DNA of 27,014 nt from Gemmatimonadota bacterium (GTDB taxonomy: Bacteria > JBHIER01 > G020348925): assembly GCA_020348925.1 (NCBI GenBank), contig CP070758.1, positions 2,730,668 through 2,757,681 of the forward strand. Reading direction: 5' to 3'. Positions 6,580 through 13,777 of this stretch are shown one piece after another (the stretch's first letter is position 1; every line of letters begins with the position of its first letter). Below the pieces are notes generated by a model, which did no database searches, had not been told where the DNA came from, and saw only the letters and a list, made by a program, of their open reading frames with translations. A program made the translations under genes and the position numbers.

Positions 6580-7869
6580 TTAGGACGCACACGCCCCTGT
6601 TCCCAAAATGACATTCACGATGCCGAGCACATCCAGAATATCGACGATCCCATCGGCGTTGCAATCCGCCCGATCATAGGGCGCATCGGCTAATGAGTCC
6701 GTCCCCAATATGTGATTGACCGTAGCCAATGCGTCGAGCACATCGATGCCATCCCGGCAATCGATATTCCCCCTCTCAACAGAAGCCTGTTCAGGATTGT
6801 TCATATGTGGGCAGTTGTCTTCCTCGCATGCATTCGACTCGTAGCCCGGGTTCCCGTAGTCATCACCATCTGTGTCCGTGCATATATCGCATACGTCTCC
6901 GGAACCGTCCTCGTCTGCATCGGTCTGACCAGGATTGTACTCATCCGGGCAGTTGTCACAGACATCCCCGACGTCGTCCGAGTCGGAATCACCCTGGTCG
7001 GGATTTTCATGTGTAGGACAGTTGTCATTTTCATCGAGAACACCATCATTGTCCGAATCGTGCGATGAAATATTTTGAATGGAAACCTCTATGACCTTCC
7101 CTGTCCCCAGGGGGACAAAGTGATCTCCATAGACCTCCTCAAATAATGAAATTTGATGGTCACCGGTGCAATGGGTGCAACCGCAGTATTCGACGCCTAA
7201 CGCCTGGAATTCTTGTATGATCTGATCGACCTCAGCATCAGAATGAGCACCAAGATGAAAACCACCGAAGACGAGATAGATGTCTTTATCAAGAACTTCT
7301 TTCGCCCTATGGAGTATATTGACGATGCCGGGGTGTGAGCATCCGGTGACAACGACCAAACCTTCATCGGTATCCAGGATGAGTGATTGCTCATACACCG
7401 GTCCCTCCAACTCCCCTGTTGAATACACATGCTCGCAAATCTCCACAGACTCATCCACTGCAATCGTTGTTCCCCCAACCGCGGATATGAAGGGGCTCCT
7501 GGTATGTGCGTAGGATATTCCCATATAGGCTGTGATATGAGGAGCTCGACTCAGAACCGACCCGAGGCCACCTGTGTGGTCCGCATGGTTATGTGACAGC
7601 ACGACAACATCGAGCCGATCCAGATCGACGTTCAGAAAGTCAATGTTACCGAGGAGTATGCCCCCATTGTATCCTGTATCGAACAGGATCGTCTCTTCAT
7701 AGCCCTCGATGAAGCAGGCAAAACCCCAATCCGCAGTTGTCCCTTCCTGATGGACGTAATTGTCATACACGACCGTCATCTTGACGGTATTCGCACCGAA
7801 AACGGGATTGCTTGGAGATCCGGTAAGGACTGCAATAACAAGGACACAAAAGAATAGACGCTTCTTCAT
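6580..7869 (-). CDS. Secreted MBL-fold hydrolase with TSP3 repeats and dockerin-like tail
   Basis: A 429-aa exported protein. The start at 7869 is chosen because GGGGAG lies 6-7 nt upstream and MKKRLFFCVLVIAVLTG begins a signal peptide. The MBL domain (about 30-265) carries SHNHADHTGG (H93, H95, D97, H98), TGCSHPGIVNI (H179) and CTHCTGDH, the layout of the COG1237 group of MBL hydrolases. A calcium-binding thrombospondin type 3 array follows (about 270-363: DNCPDEYNPGQTD and similar units), then a dockerin-like pair of helical Ca loops (about 364-429, GIDVLDALATVNHILG and ADCNADGIVDILDVLG). The array and tail closely resemble those of the C25 peptidase. The substrate is unknown. The tail may attach the enzyme to a cohesin-like or other surface partner. 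Confidence 0.85.
   Translation of the reverse strand: MKKRLFFCVLVIAVLTGSPSNPVFGANTVKMTVVYDNYVHQEGTTADWGFACFIEGYEETILFDTGYNGGILLGNIDFLNVDLDRLDVVVLSHNHADHTGGLGSVLSRAPHITAYMGISYAHTRSPFISAVGGTTIAVDESVEICEHVYSTGELEGPVYEQSLILDTDEGLVVVTGCSHPGIVNILHRAKEVLDKDIYLVFGGFHLGAHSDAEVDQIIQEFQALGVEYCGCTHCTGDHQISLFEEVYGDHFVPLGTGKVIEVSIQNISSHDSDNDGVLDENDNCPTHENPDQGDSDSDDVGDVCDNCPDEYNPGQTDADEDGSGDVCDICTDTDGDDYGNPGYESNACEEDNCPHMNNPEQASVERGNIDCRDGIDVLDALATVNHILGTDSLADAPYDRADCNADGIVDILDVLGIVNVILGTGACAS
6781..7062 (-). repeat. TSP3 calcium-repeat coding array (MBL protein)
   Basis: Approximate span of three to four Asp-rich units with DNCPDxxNPxQ and DxDxDxxGDVCD patterns. At protein level it is a Ca-binding thrombospondin type 3 array. 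Confidence 0.75.
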
Positions 7870-8012
7870 ATCACACTCCCCACAGCTCATTGAAATTCAA
7901 ATTGAACGCCGAGGTCTTTTCAACTATTTCCTATTAATCTGCATCGTATGACACCGTTTTTCAGGTCTTTGTTTCGGAGGTGATGAAGACACATTCCCCT
8001 TCGATAAACACA

Positions 8013-8867
8013 TCAAGGTGCATCCTTTTCGAACCAGTCGTTTACTTCCGCGTACGATAGGGCGTCGGCTGTCATAAGCGCGTATGTTCCCGAGTTCCGC
8101 AACTCTTGAGCTATCTTTCGAATAAAGGCAAGAGCTGCCCTCATCGGTCTCGGCCCTAAGCTGACCCTGGACACGCCAATTTCCTCAAGCTCGGCCAGTG
8201 GTGGCGTATGGGTACCCGCTATGATGTTCACAGGTGCATCGATCTCGTTGACTAAACGGGCAATGGTTTTCTTATCGAGGTCACCCACGTCAGGAACGAA
8301 GATGCAATCCGCCCCAGCCTCCCGGTAGACATTGCCTCGCTCAACAGCATCTCGAAAACTTGTTTTCGAATCTCCATCGGACACAAGGTAAACATCGGTA
8401 CGGGCATTCACGACCAAATGGATATTTTCCGAAACCGCCATCTCCCGGATCGCCCTGATCTTCTCCACCTGAAAGGTTACATCGCAAAGTGGTTGTGACG
8501 GGTCCCCGGTCCCATCCTCCAGGTTTATCCCAACGGCGCCGACATTCAAGATCCTCAGCGCCGACTCTACGATCCCCTCAATCGAATCCGCATACCCCGC
8601 TTCGATATCGGCACTCACCGGCAGGTCGATATGTTCCACTATTCGGCGAACGACCTCGGTCGTTTCATCCAGACTCATACGCTGACCGTCGGGATAACCC
8701 AAGGTCGCTGCAATGCCTGCGCTCGTCGTACCGATGGCCTTGAATCCTTCGATCTCAAATATTTTGGCACTGGAAACATCCCAGGCGTTGGCCAACACGA
8801 ATATCGCAGGTTTGTTATGAAGTGCTAAAAACGCCTCGGCTTTTCGACGCTGTTCATCCCTGGTCAT
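8013..8867 (-). CDS. Isocitrate lyase/PEP mutase family enzyme
   Basis: A 284-aa TIM-barrel-type protein of the ICL/PEP mutase superfamily, which acts on C-C or C-P bonds next to carboxylates. Visible motifs are GYPDGQ (D60), ADIEAGY (D87 and E89, where the second acid is usually Asp), NLEDGTGD (E117, D118) and NARTDVY (R156). The KKCGH-type catalytic loop of isocitrate and methylisocitrate lyases is absent, so it is neither of those. It fits the broad group of short PEP-mutase-like proteins whose substrates are unknown. GGGAGG lies 7 nt before the ATG. The gene starts 62 bp after the arsM stop on the same strand, so co-transcription with the arsenic genes is possible. Confidence 0.85.
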   Translation of the reverse strand: MTRDEQRRKAEAFLALHNKPAIFVLANAWDVSSAKIFEIEGFKAIGTTSAGIAATLGYPDGQRMSLDETTEVVRRIVEHIDLPVSADIEAGYADSIEGIVESALRILNVGAVGINLEDGTGDPSQPLCDVTFQVEKIRAIREMAVSENIHLVVNARTDVYLVSDGDSKTSFRDAVERGNVYREAGADCIFVPDVGDLDKKTIARLVNEIDAPVNIIAGTHTPPLAELEEIGVSRVSLGPRPMRAALAFIRKIAQELRNSGTYALMTADALSYAEVNDWFEKDAP

Positions 8868-8929
8868 GCTTTCTCCCTCCCTTGATATGAGGATGAGTAT
8901 GTATAGAAAAACCGGTTACAAGACGAAAA

Positions 8930-9736
8930 TCATGTTTTGTATCCGACGACAGTAATACTGAAAATTCCCACGCCACGTTCCCTGAACTCGGCCATTTCTT
9001 TGTCCGTGAGATATTCTCGCAATATTGTATCGGGTAAATGAATTTCCTTTGATGTCTTTATCTCCACGTCGGAGAACCCGGCTTCTTGGATCGTTCTCAG
9101 ATAGGCATCTTGTTGCAGGGAACCGGCAATACATCCGGCATACATCTCTGCCGATTTTCTCAATTTTTCGGGAAGTTCTCCTTTCAAAACGACATCGGAA
9201 ATGCAGAAGTGTGCGCCGGGTCTGAGAATCCGATGCATTTCGGAAAACGCCTTCTTTTTATCCGGCACGAGATTGATCACACAGTTGCTGATGACCACAT
9301 CGACCGAGTTCCCTTCGACAGGCAAATTTTCAATATCCCCCGTACGAAACTCAATATTGTTGTATCCCATCTGCTCGCTTATGACTCTCGCTTTATCAAC
9401 CATGTCGCGAGTCATATCTATACCTATTACTCTGCCTTCATCACCGACTATTGACCGGGTAATAAAGGCATCGTTCCCTGCACCCGAGCCAAGATCAACA
9501 ACCGTATCACCTCTCTTTATGCCGGCAAATTCCGTGGGCAATCCACATCCCAATCCCAAATCGGCTCCAGGGATATATCCCTTCAGGTGATCATAGCTAT
9601 CGCTGAATGTGCTTTGATTCGCGCCATCAGAAGGACAACAGGTGGAACACGAACAGCAACTGTTCTCGACGCTTTGTCTGGCAATCCGGCCATATCTCTC
9701 CTTCACGATTTCTTTAAGTTGTTGGGCATCAGCCAT
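8930..9736 (-). CDS. arsM: Arsenite S-adenosylmethionine methyltransferase ArsM
   Basis: A 268-aa class I SAM-dependent methyltransferase that methylates As(III) to volatile or less reactive forms. Residue numbers here follow the longer reading starting at 9742. The SAM site is DLGSGAGND (83-91). The three conserved As-binding cysteines are in GLGCGLP (C66), ISNCVINL (C154) and YAGCIAG (C204). An extra N-terminal Cys cluster (C29, C30, C32, C35, C36) is present. I start at 9736, because AAGGGAGG directly abuts the ATG at 9742 but lies 6 nt before the one at 9736. It is 16 bp downstream of arsR, so the two form an operon. Confidence 0.93.
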   Translation of the reverse strand: MADAQQLKEIVKERYGRIARQSVENSCCSCSTCCPSDGANQSTFSDSYDHLKGYIPGADLGLGCGLPTEFAGIKRGDTVVDLGSGAGNDAFITRSIVGDEGRVIGIDMTRDMVDKARVISEQMGYNNIEFRTGDIENLPVEGNSVDVVISNCVINLVPDKKKAFSEMHRILRPGAHFCISDVVLKGELPEKLRKSAEMYAGCIAGSLQQDAYLRTIQEAGFSDVEIKTSKEIHLPDTILREYLTDKEMAEFRERGVGIFSITVVGYKT

Positions 9737-9752
9737 TTTCATCCTCCCTTCA

Positions 9753-10070
9753 TCAGCATTTGCAGATCGTTGAAAATAGATCGGTGAAGGCGACCCTCGC
9801 CTTTTCGAGGACGTTCTCGTCCAGACAGTAACATGTCCTGGGACCCTCGATATCTCCCCGAATAAGTCCCACCCTTTTCAGCTCTTTGAGATGCTGGGAG
9901 ACCGTCGATTGGGCCAACGGCAACAGCTCGACGAGTTCACCGCAGATACACGTGTTCTTTTTCGACAGAATCTGGAGTATCTTAATGCGCACAGGATGGG
10001 ACAGCGCTTTGGCCAGATCCGCCATCCAGATTTCCTTTTTACCAAACCGACTTGTTTTTGCCAAAACCAT
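9753..10070 (-). CDS. arsR: ArsR/SmtB-family arsenical repressor
   Basis: A 105-aa winged-helix repressor. The helix-turn-helix region is STVSQHLKELKRVGLI (about 55-70). The As(III) site matches the classical ArsR layout, with CxC at C41 and C43 in the alpha3 position (NTCICGEL). Further Cys pairs occur at C80/C82 and C103/C105. The start ATG at 10070 has GAGGTG upstream. As(III) binding should release it from the operator that overlaps its own promoter at 10085-10126, inducing arsR and arsM and possibly the downstream enzyme. Confidence 0.93.
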   Translation of the reverse strand: MVLAKTSRFGKKEIWMADLAKALSHPVRIKILQILSKKNTCICGELVELLPLAQSTVSQHLKELKRVGLIRGDIEGPRTCYCLDENVLEKARVAFTDLFSTICKC

Positions 10071-10084
10071 AATTCACCTCATTC

Positions 10085-10107
10085 ATTGTACATCGTAAAT
10101 ATACAAT
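10085..10107. promoter_or_regulatory. Dyad operator candidate for ArsR
   Basis: ATTGTA (10085-10090) and TACAAT (10102-10107) form a perfect 6-bp inverted repeat with an 11-nt spacer. It covers the -10 and expected start of the arsR promoter, the usual place for ArsR repression. Confidence 0.65.
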
Positions 10108-10126
10108 AATAGATTTGAGATGTCAA
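10098..10126 (-). promoter_or_regulatory. arsR-arsM promoter
   Basis: On the minus strand TTGACA (10126-10121), exactly 17 nt, then TATATT (10103-10098). This is near-consensus and overlaps the dyad operator. Confidence 0.8.
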
Positions 10127-10142
10127 GTGTTTTTTTCAACTT

Positions 10143-10171
10143 TTGTCTGACCAATGACTCTTCACTATAAT
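10143..10171 (+). promoter_or_regulatory. Plus-strand sigma70-type promoter
   Basis: TTGTCT (10143-10148), 17 nt, then a perfect TATAAT (10166-10171). The expected start is near 10178, about 255 nt upstream of the FKBP start codon. Confidence 0.6.
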
Positions 10172-10177
10172 ACTTAT

Positions 10178-10343
10178 GTTTCAAAATCTTTCAATATTTT
10201 CCTTGTAATGTGATGCGAATTGATATATGCTTTATGCATTAAAGACGAATGGTCTCTTTTGGGATTTAGTGGTTATTCAATCGGCAGACAGGTTTTATAA
10301 TTATTAGAATCGCAGAAGCATCTATCGTTTTTGCGATTTTTTT
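10178..10343 (+). ncRNA. Candidate small RNA or long leader
   Basis: A plus-strand promoter (10143-10171) and an intrinsic terminator-like hairpin (ending 10343) bracket about 165 nt with only 9-10 codon ORFs and no Shine-Dalgarno. It could be an independent small RNA or an attenuated leader of the FKBP gene. No homology is claimed. Confidence 0.3.
10308..10343 (+). terminator. Intrinsic terminator-like hairpin
   Basis: AATCGCA (10308-10314) pairs with TGCGATT (10332-10338) across a 17-nt loop and runs directly into a T tract. The stem is modest and the loop long. It ends plus-strand transcription before the FKBP gene. Confidence 0.45.
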
Positions 10344-10434
10344 ATTGCTTGAGAAATGACCGGGATTCATCCAGAGTGTTACGTTTTTTTACTTTCAGAA
10401 TCGATCTTAAAAAAGAGTGGGAGGTGATATTCGA

Positions 10435-11052
10435 ATGAAACCTTTTATGTCTTTCTTTTGTTTTCTATTCATTCTAATGTTACTCGGCTGTAGTAAGGAG
10501 GAGGTTGGGCAAAGATCTGCAACCGATAAAGAAGAAGGATCACACACCGCAGTGCAATTGCCAAAGGAGGGGGATGAAATGGAATCCGTGCAGTTAGGCT
10601 CGGTTGTCCTTGTGGATTATGTAGGAACATTGGATAACGGTGACATGTTTGACACGTCTGTGAGAGAGGAGGCCGAGAAAGCGGATATTCTTAATCCTGA
10701 GCGAAATTACACACCGCTTCGGGTCAGCGTAGGACAGAAGCAAGTCATTCCAGGGTTTGAGGAGGCTTTGATAGGTATGAAGGTGGGCGAGTCAAAAACA
10801 GTCGCCATTTCACCTGAAAAAGCTTACGGTCAGGTGGACGAAGGCCTCGTCCAGAAGGTCCCCATTGACATTTTCAAAAATGCAGGCATGCAACCCATAG
10901 CGGGAACTATGGTCCAATTCCAATCACGGGATGGCCGTCCCGTCTCGGCCTTGATTCAAGAGATACAAGAAGATTCTGTTCTCGTGGATATGAATCATCC
11001 CCTGGCCGGTGAGACTTTACACTTTCGGTTAACCGTGAACCAGATTCAGTAA
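10435..11052 (+). CDS. FKBP-type peptidyl-prolyl isomerase, SlyD-like lipoprotein
   Basis: A 205-aa lipoprotein. The start at 10435 follows GGGAGGTGAT by 6 nt. The signal peptide MKPFMSFFCFLFILMLLGC ends in a good lipobox (LLGC, C19). The mature part has the FKBP signatures NGDMFDTS (68-75) and VIPGFEEALIGMKVGE (104-119), and AYG at 130-132. An inserted IF-like chaperone subdomain follows (about 133-180), then the SlyD-type DMNHPLAGETLHF (185-197). Such proteins speed proline isomerisation and help folding. This one is membrane-attached on the periplasmic side, unlike cytoplasmic SlyD, and lacks SlyD's His-rich tail. It is transcribed away from arsR. Confidence 0.9.
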   Translation: MKPFMSFFCFLFILMLLGCSKEEVGQRSATDKEEGSHTAVQLPKEGDEMESVQLGSVVLVDYVGTLDNGDMFDTSVREEAEKADILNPERNYTPLRVSVGQKQVIPGFEEALIGMKVGESKTVAISPEKAYGQVDEGLVQKVPIDIFKNAGMQPIAGTMVQFQSRDGRPVSALIQEIQEDSVLVDMNHPLAGETLHFRLTVNQIQ

Positions 11053-11148
11053 CTCAGTTGGGATACAGAAGGCATTCGGACAGGTTCACCCGCCTTGAAA
11101 ACCTAATCTTGGTTCCGAATATACGATGAAACAAAATTGTGAGGTTCA

Positions 11149-13596
11149 TCAAGGTTCGCAGGTTCCGGTGCCCAGAATCACATTCACAAGTCCCGAAACG
11201 TCCACTATATTCAACCGGTCATCGCCATTACAGTCCGCCCGCTCCAAAGGACCACCGGCAAGAGGCGAGATCTCTAAAATGTGATTGACGACCGCCATCA
11301 CATCGATCACGTCAATGCCACCTATACAGTTAATATCACCTCTCTCGACGTCCCCCTGATCCGAATTGTAGAGGTCAGGGCAGTTGTCATCACTGCACGT
11401 ACTCGCGTCAGATCCCGGATAGCCGAATCCGTCCCCATCGCTGTCCGTGCAGGGATCGCACACATCACCGAGGCCATCACCGTCCCCATCCACCTGATCA
11501 GGGTTGAAACCATCCGGACAATTGTCACAGACATCACCAGCATAATCCCCATCGCTATCCACTTGCTCCGGGTTGTCTTTCTCAGGACAGTTGTCACACA
11601 CGTCGCCCAGTCCATCGGTATCCGAATCCCCTTGTTGCTGATTGCCGATGTCAGGACAGTTGTCGCAGAGATCGCCCACGCCGTCACCATCAGTGTCATC
11701 TTGACCGGGATTGAAATCCTCAGGGCAGTTATCGAAAACGGCACAGACATCGTCTGCATCAGGATCGCTGCAGTTGTACGGTCCGCGAAGAGCCACCGTC
11801 GGATCGCCGAAGAGATTTAACTGATAGGTGCACCAGCGCATTGCCGGCTCATCGATGCGGTACAGGTTATCCTCCTTGGAATCCTGATTGGCGCGCCCCA
11901 AGCCTCGCTTGGACTCGGCCAGACTGTATACGGCATCCCAGAATTCGCGATTGAACCGGTGCGAGGGACTGTCCGTGGTGTGATCGGTGGTCCGGGATGT
12001 CCCCCACCCATAACGGGCGTTCATAATGCCCGCGAACGCACCGTGATCGTTTTTGCAGATCATATACTCGGCCCAGCAATCGGGAGAATCGAACTGACCG
12101 GCGTTACAGCCCCAGTTGTAAAGAAAAAAGGAGTCCTCATTGACAAGCAAAGGTACCAGGGAACTTGAATGCAACTTCATTGACCATGTTGGACTGCTGT
12201 GTCCGAGATGACCGATGATGTGTACGCCCGAATTCATTCTTGAGATGATTTCTTCAGCAGGCCAATCGTTGCCGGGCCAGTCACGGTCGTACAGCGTTTC
12301 GATTTCATACTGAGTTGAGGGAATACCGACCGTTGTGTATCCGTGATTGGTCGATCCGTCGATGATCTCGTCCATGTAAATCCCGCCGAACTCCACTTCT
12401 CCGCCATAACCAAGGCGTTCGGCACATATCAGTACATTCTGCAGATACGGAGCCTGGCATGTGAAGTAGGCGACGGTCTTCCTGACAAATCGGGTCGCCT
12501 CCTCGGCATTGTCGACCGGCGCTCGACCGACAAACACTTCGGCAATCAGGTCGACATCTCCGCCGTCCTCACCATCCTCTGGCTCGCCCCACAGGCGATC
12601 GCCATCATAGTTGTACGTACCATCAAGACACCCGAAGTAGATATCTGCCGGCATATTGTACGCATAATAGGGCTGATCCCCGTGAACAATACCCTCCCAT
12701 GAGGCGACATACAGATCCTTGGCCGGGATCATGTCGTCGTCAGCTCCAATGAGCACGTACTGAATCCCATTGTTCAGATACAGAGACCGGATATAATCGC
12801 GGACGTCATCAGGATGTGCACTGCCAACGTCGTCGGTAGTGCGGATCTCCGTGAGAATACCGGTCGTGTCATGGTAGGTTTTGAGCGGGCCAAAGGCACT
12901 TGCCATTGAAGGAACCGTAAGGATCAACATGTCGAAGTTGTCAGCAGAACGCTTCGCAGAGCCAGCATACGATGCTGCATATTCAGGATTGTCGACTCTT
13001 CTTCGTACCAACGCCTCATCTTCCCTCAGTTCCCGGGTAGGACGCTCCGAATTCCTGGCAGCGACTGTCGTAACAATAACTCTGAGGCTCGAAAAAAAAT
13101 AGAGCTCCCCGGACACTGGCCTATACTCAACAGGCTGGAGTTTCAGTATCAGAATCTGATAGCCGCGGAATACGTACGTACCGATATTCGTATATCGATT
13201 TTGAGGAAAGGGGCGATCCGAGATATAGACGGTACTGTCCGGTGCCGGCAGCTTCTCCCTCTCCGATTCTGACGAGAGCGGTACCGGCTGCCCGACAGGT
13301 TCAACCGTATAGCCACTGCCTAAAAAATTTTTCTCGCCGGTGACGATCTCAATACATGCAACCTCGGTGCCAAAAGGCAGCAGGATGTGTGCCCCTCTCG
13401 CCGGAAGAGACGGCTGACCTATTTGGCCGCCATTGGGAGCATTGATCATGGTCACCCGATGGTAGGGAGTTTCACCTATGACGATTTCTGAAATCCGCGG
13501 GCTGTCAAAAGAATATTCAACCTCCACCTGTCCTGCTAAGGGTCCAGCATATATGATCGCCATCCACAGGACAGCGACGGCAGATACGCTTCGCAT
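11149..13596 (-). CDS. C25 (gingipain-type) peptidase with TSP3 repeats and dockerin-like tail
   Basis: An 815-aa secreted cysteine peptidase. GGAGG lies 7 nt before the ATG, and residues 1-22 form a signal peptide. A propeptide-like region (to about 215) precedes the caspase-like C25 domain. Its catalytic dyad is visible as GHLGHSS (H466) and NWGCNAGQF (C497), with the family's substrate-pocket region around IMNARYGWGTS. The domain ends near FGDPTVALRG. Four to five TSP3 Ca-binding units follow (about 609-750), then a dockerin-like tail (about 751-815). A type 9 secretion CTD is not visible; the tail presumably replaces it. Likely an extracellular or surface protease. It shares its C-terminal module with the MBL protein at 6580-7869. 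Confidence 0.9.
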   Translation of the reverse strand: MRSVSAVAVLWMAIIYAGPLAGQVEVEYSFDSPRISEIVIGETPYHRVTMINAPNGGQIGQPSLPARGAHILLPFGTEVACIEIVTGEKNFLGSGYTVEPVGQPVPLSSESEREKLPAPDSTVYISDRPFPQNRYTNIGTYVFRGYQILILKLQPVEYRPVSGELYFFSSLRVIVTTVAARNSERPTRELREDEALVRRRVDNPEYAASYAGSAKRSADNFDMLILTVPSMASAFGPLKTYHDTTGILTEIRTTDDVGSAHPDDVRDYIRSLYLNNGIQYVLIGADDDMIPAKDLYVASWEGIVHGDQPYYAYNMPADIYFGCLDGTYNYDGDRLWGEPEDGEDGGDVDLIAEVFVGRAPVDNAEEATRFVRKTVAYFTCQAPYLQNVLICAERLGYGGEVEFGGIYMDEIIDGSTNHGYTTVGIPSTQYEIETLYDRDWPGNDWPAEEIISRMNSGVHIIGHLGHSSPTWSMKLHSSSLVPLLVNEDSFFLYNWGCNAGQFDSPDCWAEYMICKNDHGAFAGIMNARYGWGTSRTTDHTTDSPSHRFNREFWDAVYSLAESKRGLGRANQDSKEDNLYRIDEPAMRWCTYQLNLFGDPTVALRGPYNCSDPDADDVCAVFDNCPEDFNPGQDDTDGDGVGDLCDNCPDIGNQQQGDSDTDGLGDVCDNCPEKDNPEQVDSDGDYAGDVCDNCPDGFNPDQVDGDGDGLGDVCDPCTDSDGDGFGYPGSDASTCSDDNCPDLYNSDQGDVERGDINCIGGIDVIDVMAVVNHILEISPLAGGPLERADCNGDDRLNIVDVSGLVNVILGTGTCEP
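11347..11772 (-). repeat. TSP3 calcium-repeat coding array (C25 protein)
   Basis: Approximate span of repeated units with DNCPxxxNPxQ and DxDGxGDVCD patterns, four to five in number. The long stop-free antisense frames over this region are a by-product of the biased repeat codons. Confidence 0.8.
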
Positions 13597-13777
13597 CTCC
13601 TATCCTCCGATTCGAACACCGCTCAACGTTCTATACACAATGTGTGGTAGCCATTTCATAATTCGATTACTGGTAGGGCAAATTGATAAATCTTCGGATG
13701 AGGTAGAAATGTCTGCTTTCACAAAAGCATCTGATACATTGTCTCATGGTACATATTGGAGCAATCCTTGTCGATCT

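Larger units (their letters stand above)
10071..10434. other. Divergent arsR / FKBP regulatory region
   Basis: This 364-bp gap holds the arsR promoter and operator at its left, a plus-strand promoter at 10143-10171 and a terminator-like hairpin at 10308-10343. The latter two could bound a small RNA or form a long leader of the FKBP gene. No credible ORF is present. Confidence 0.7.

Noticed and set aside
6712-7068. Plus-strand open frame of 118 codons
   Set aside because: Antisense to the TSP3/dockerin part of the MBL protein, for the same reason.
10296-10301. Second TATAAT close to the FKBP gene
   Set aside because: The sequence 17 nt upstream (TTATTC) is a poor -35, so I do not call it a promoter, though it cannot be excluded.
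11347-11772. CRISPR or DNA tandem repeat
   Set aside because: The repetition is at protein level (TSP3 units) and the DNA units vary in length and sequence, with no constant repeat or spacer pattern.
11281-11820. Long plus-strand open frame (179 codons) rich in I, V and R
   Set aside because: It lies antisense to the TSP3 array and dockerin tail of the C25 protein. The biased repeat codons of the array leave the opposite strand free of stops.
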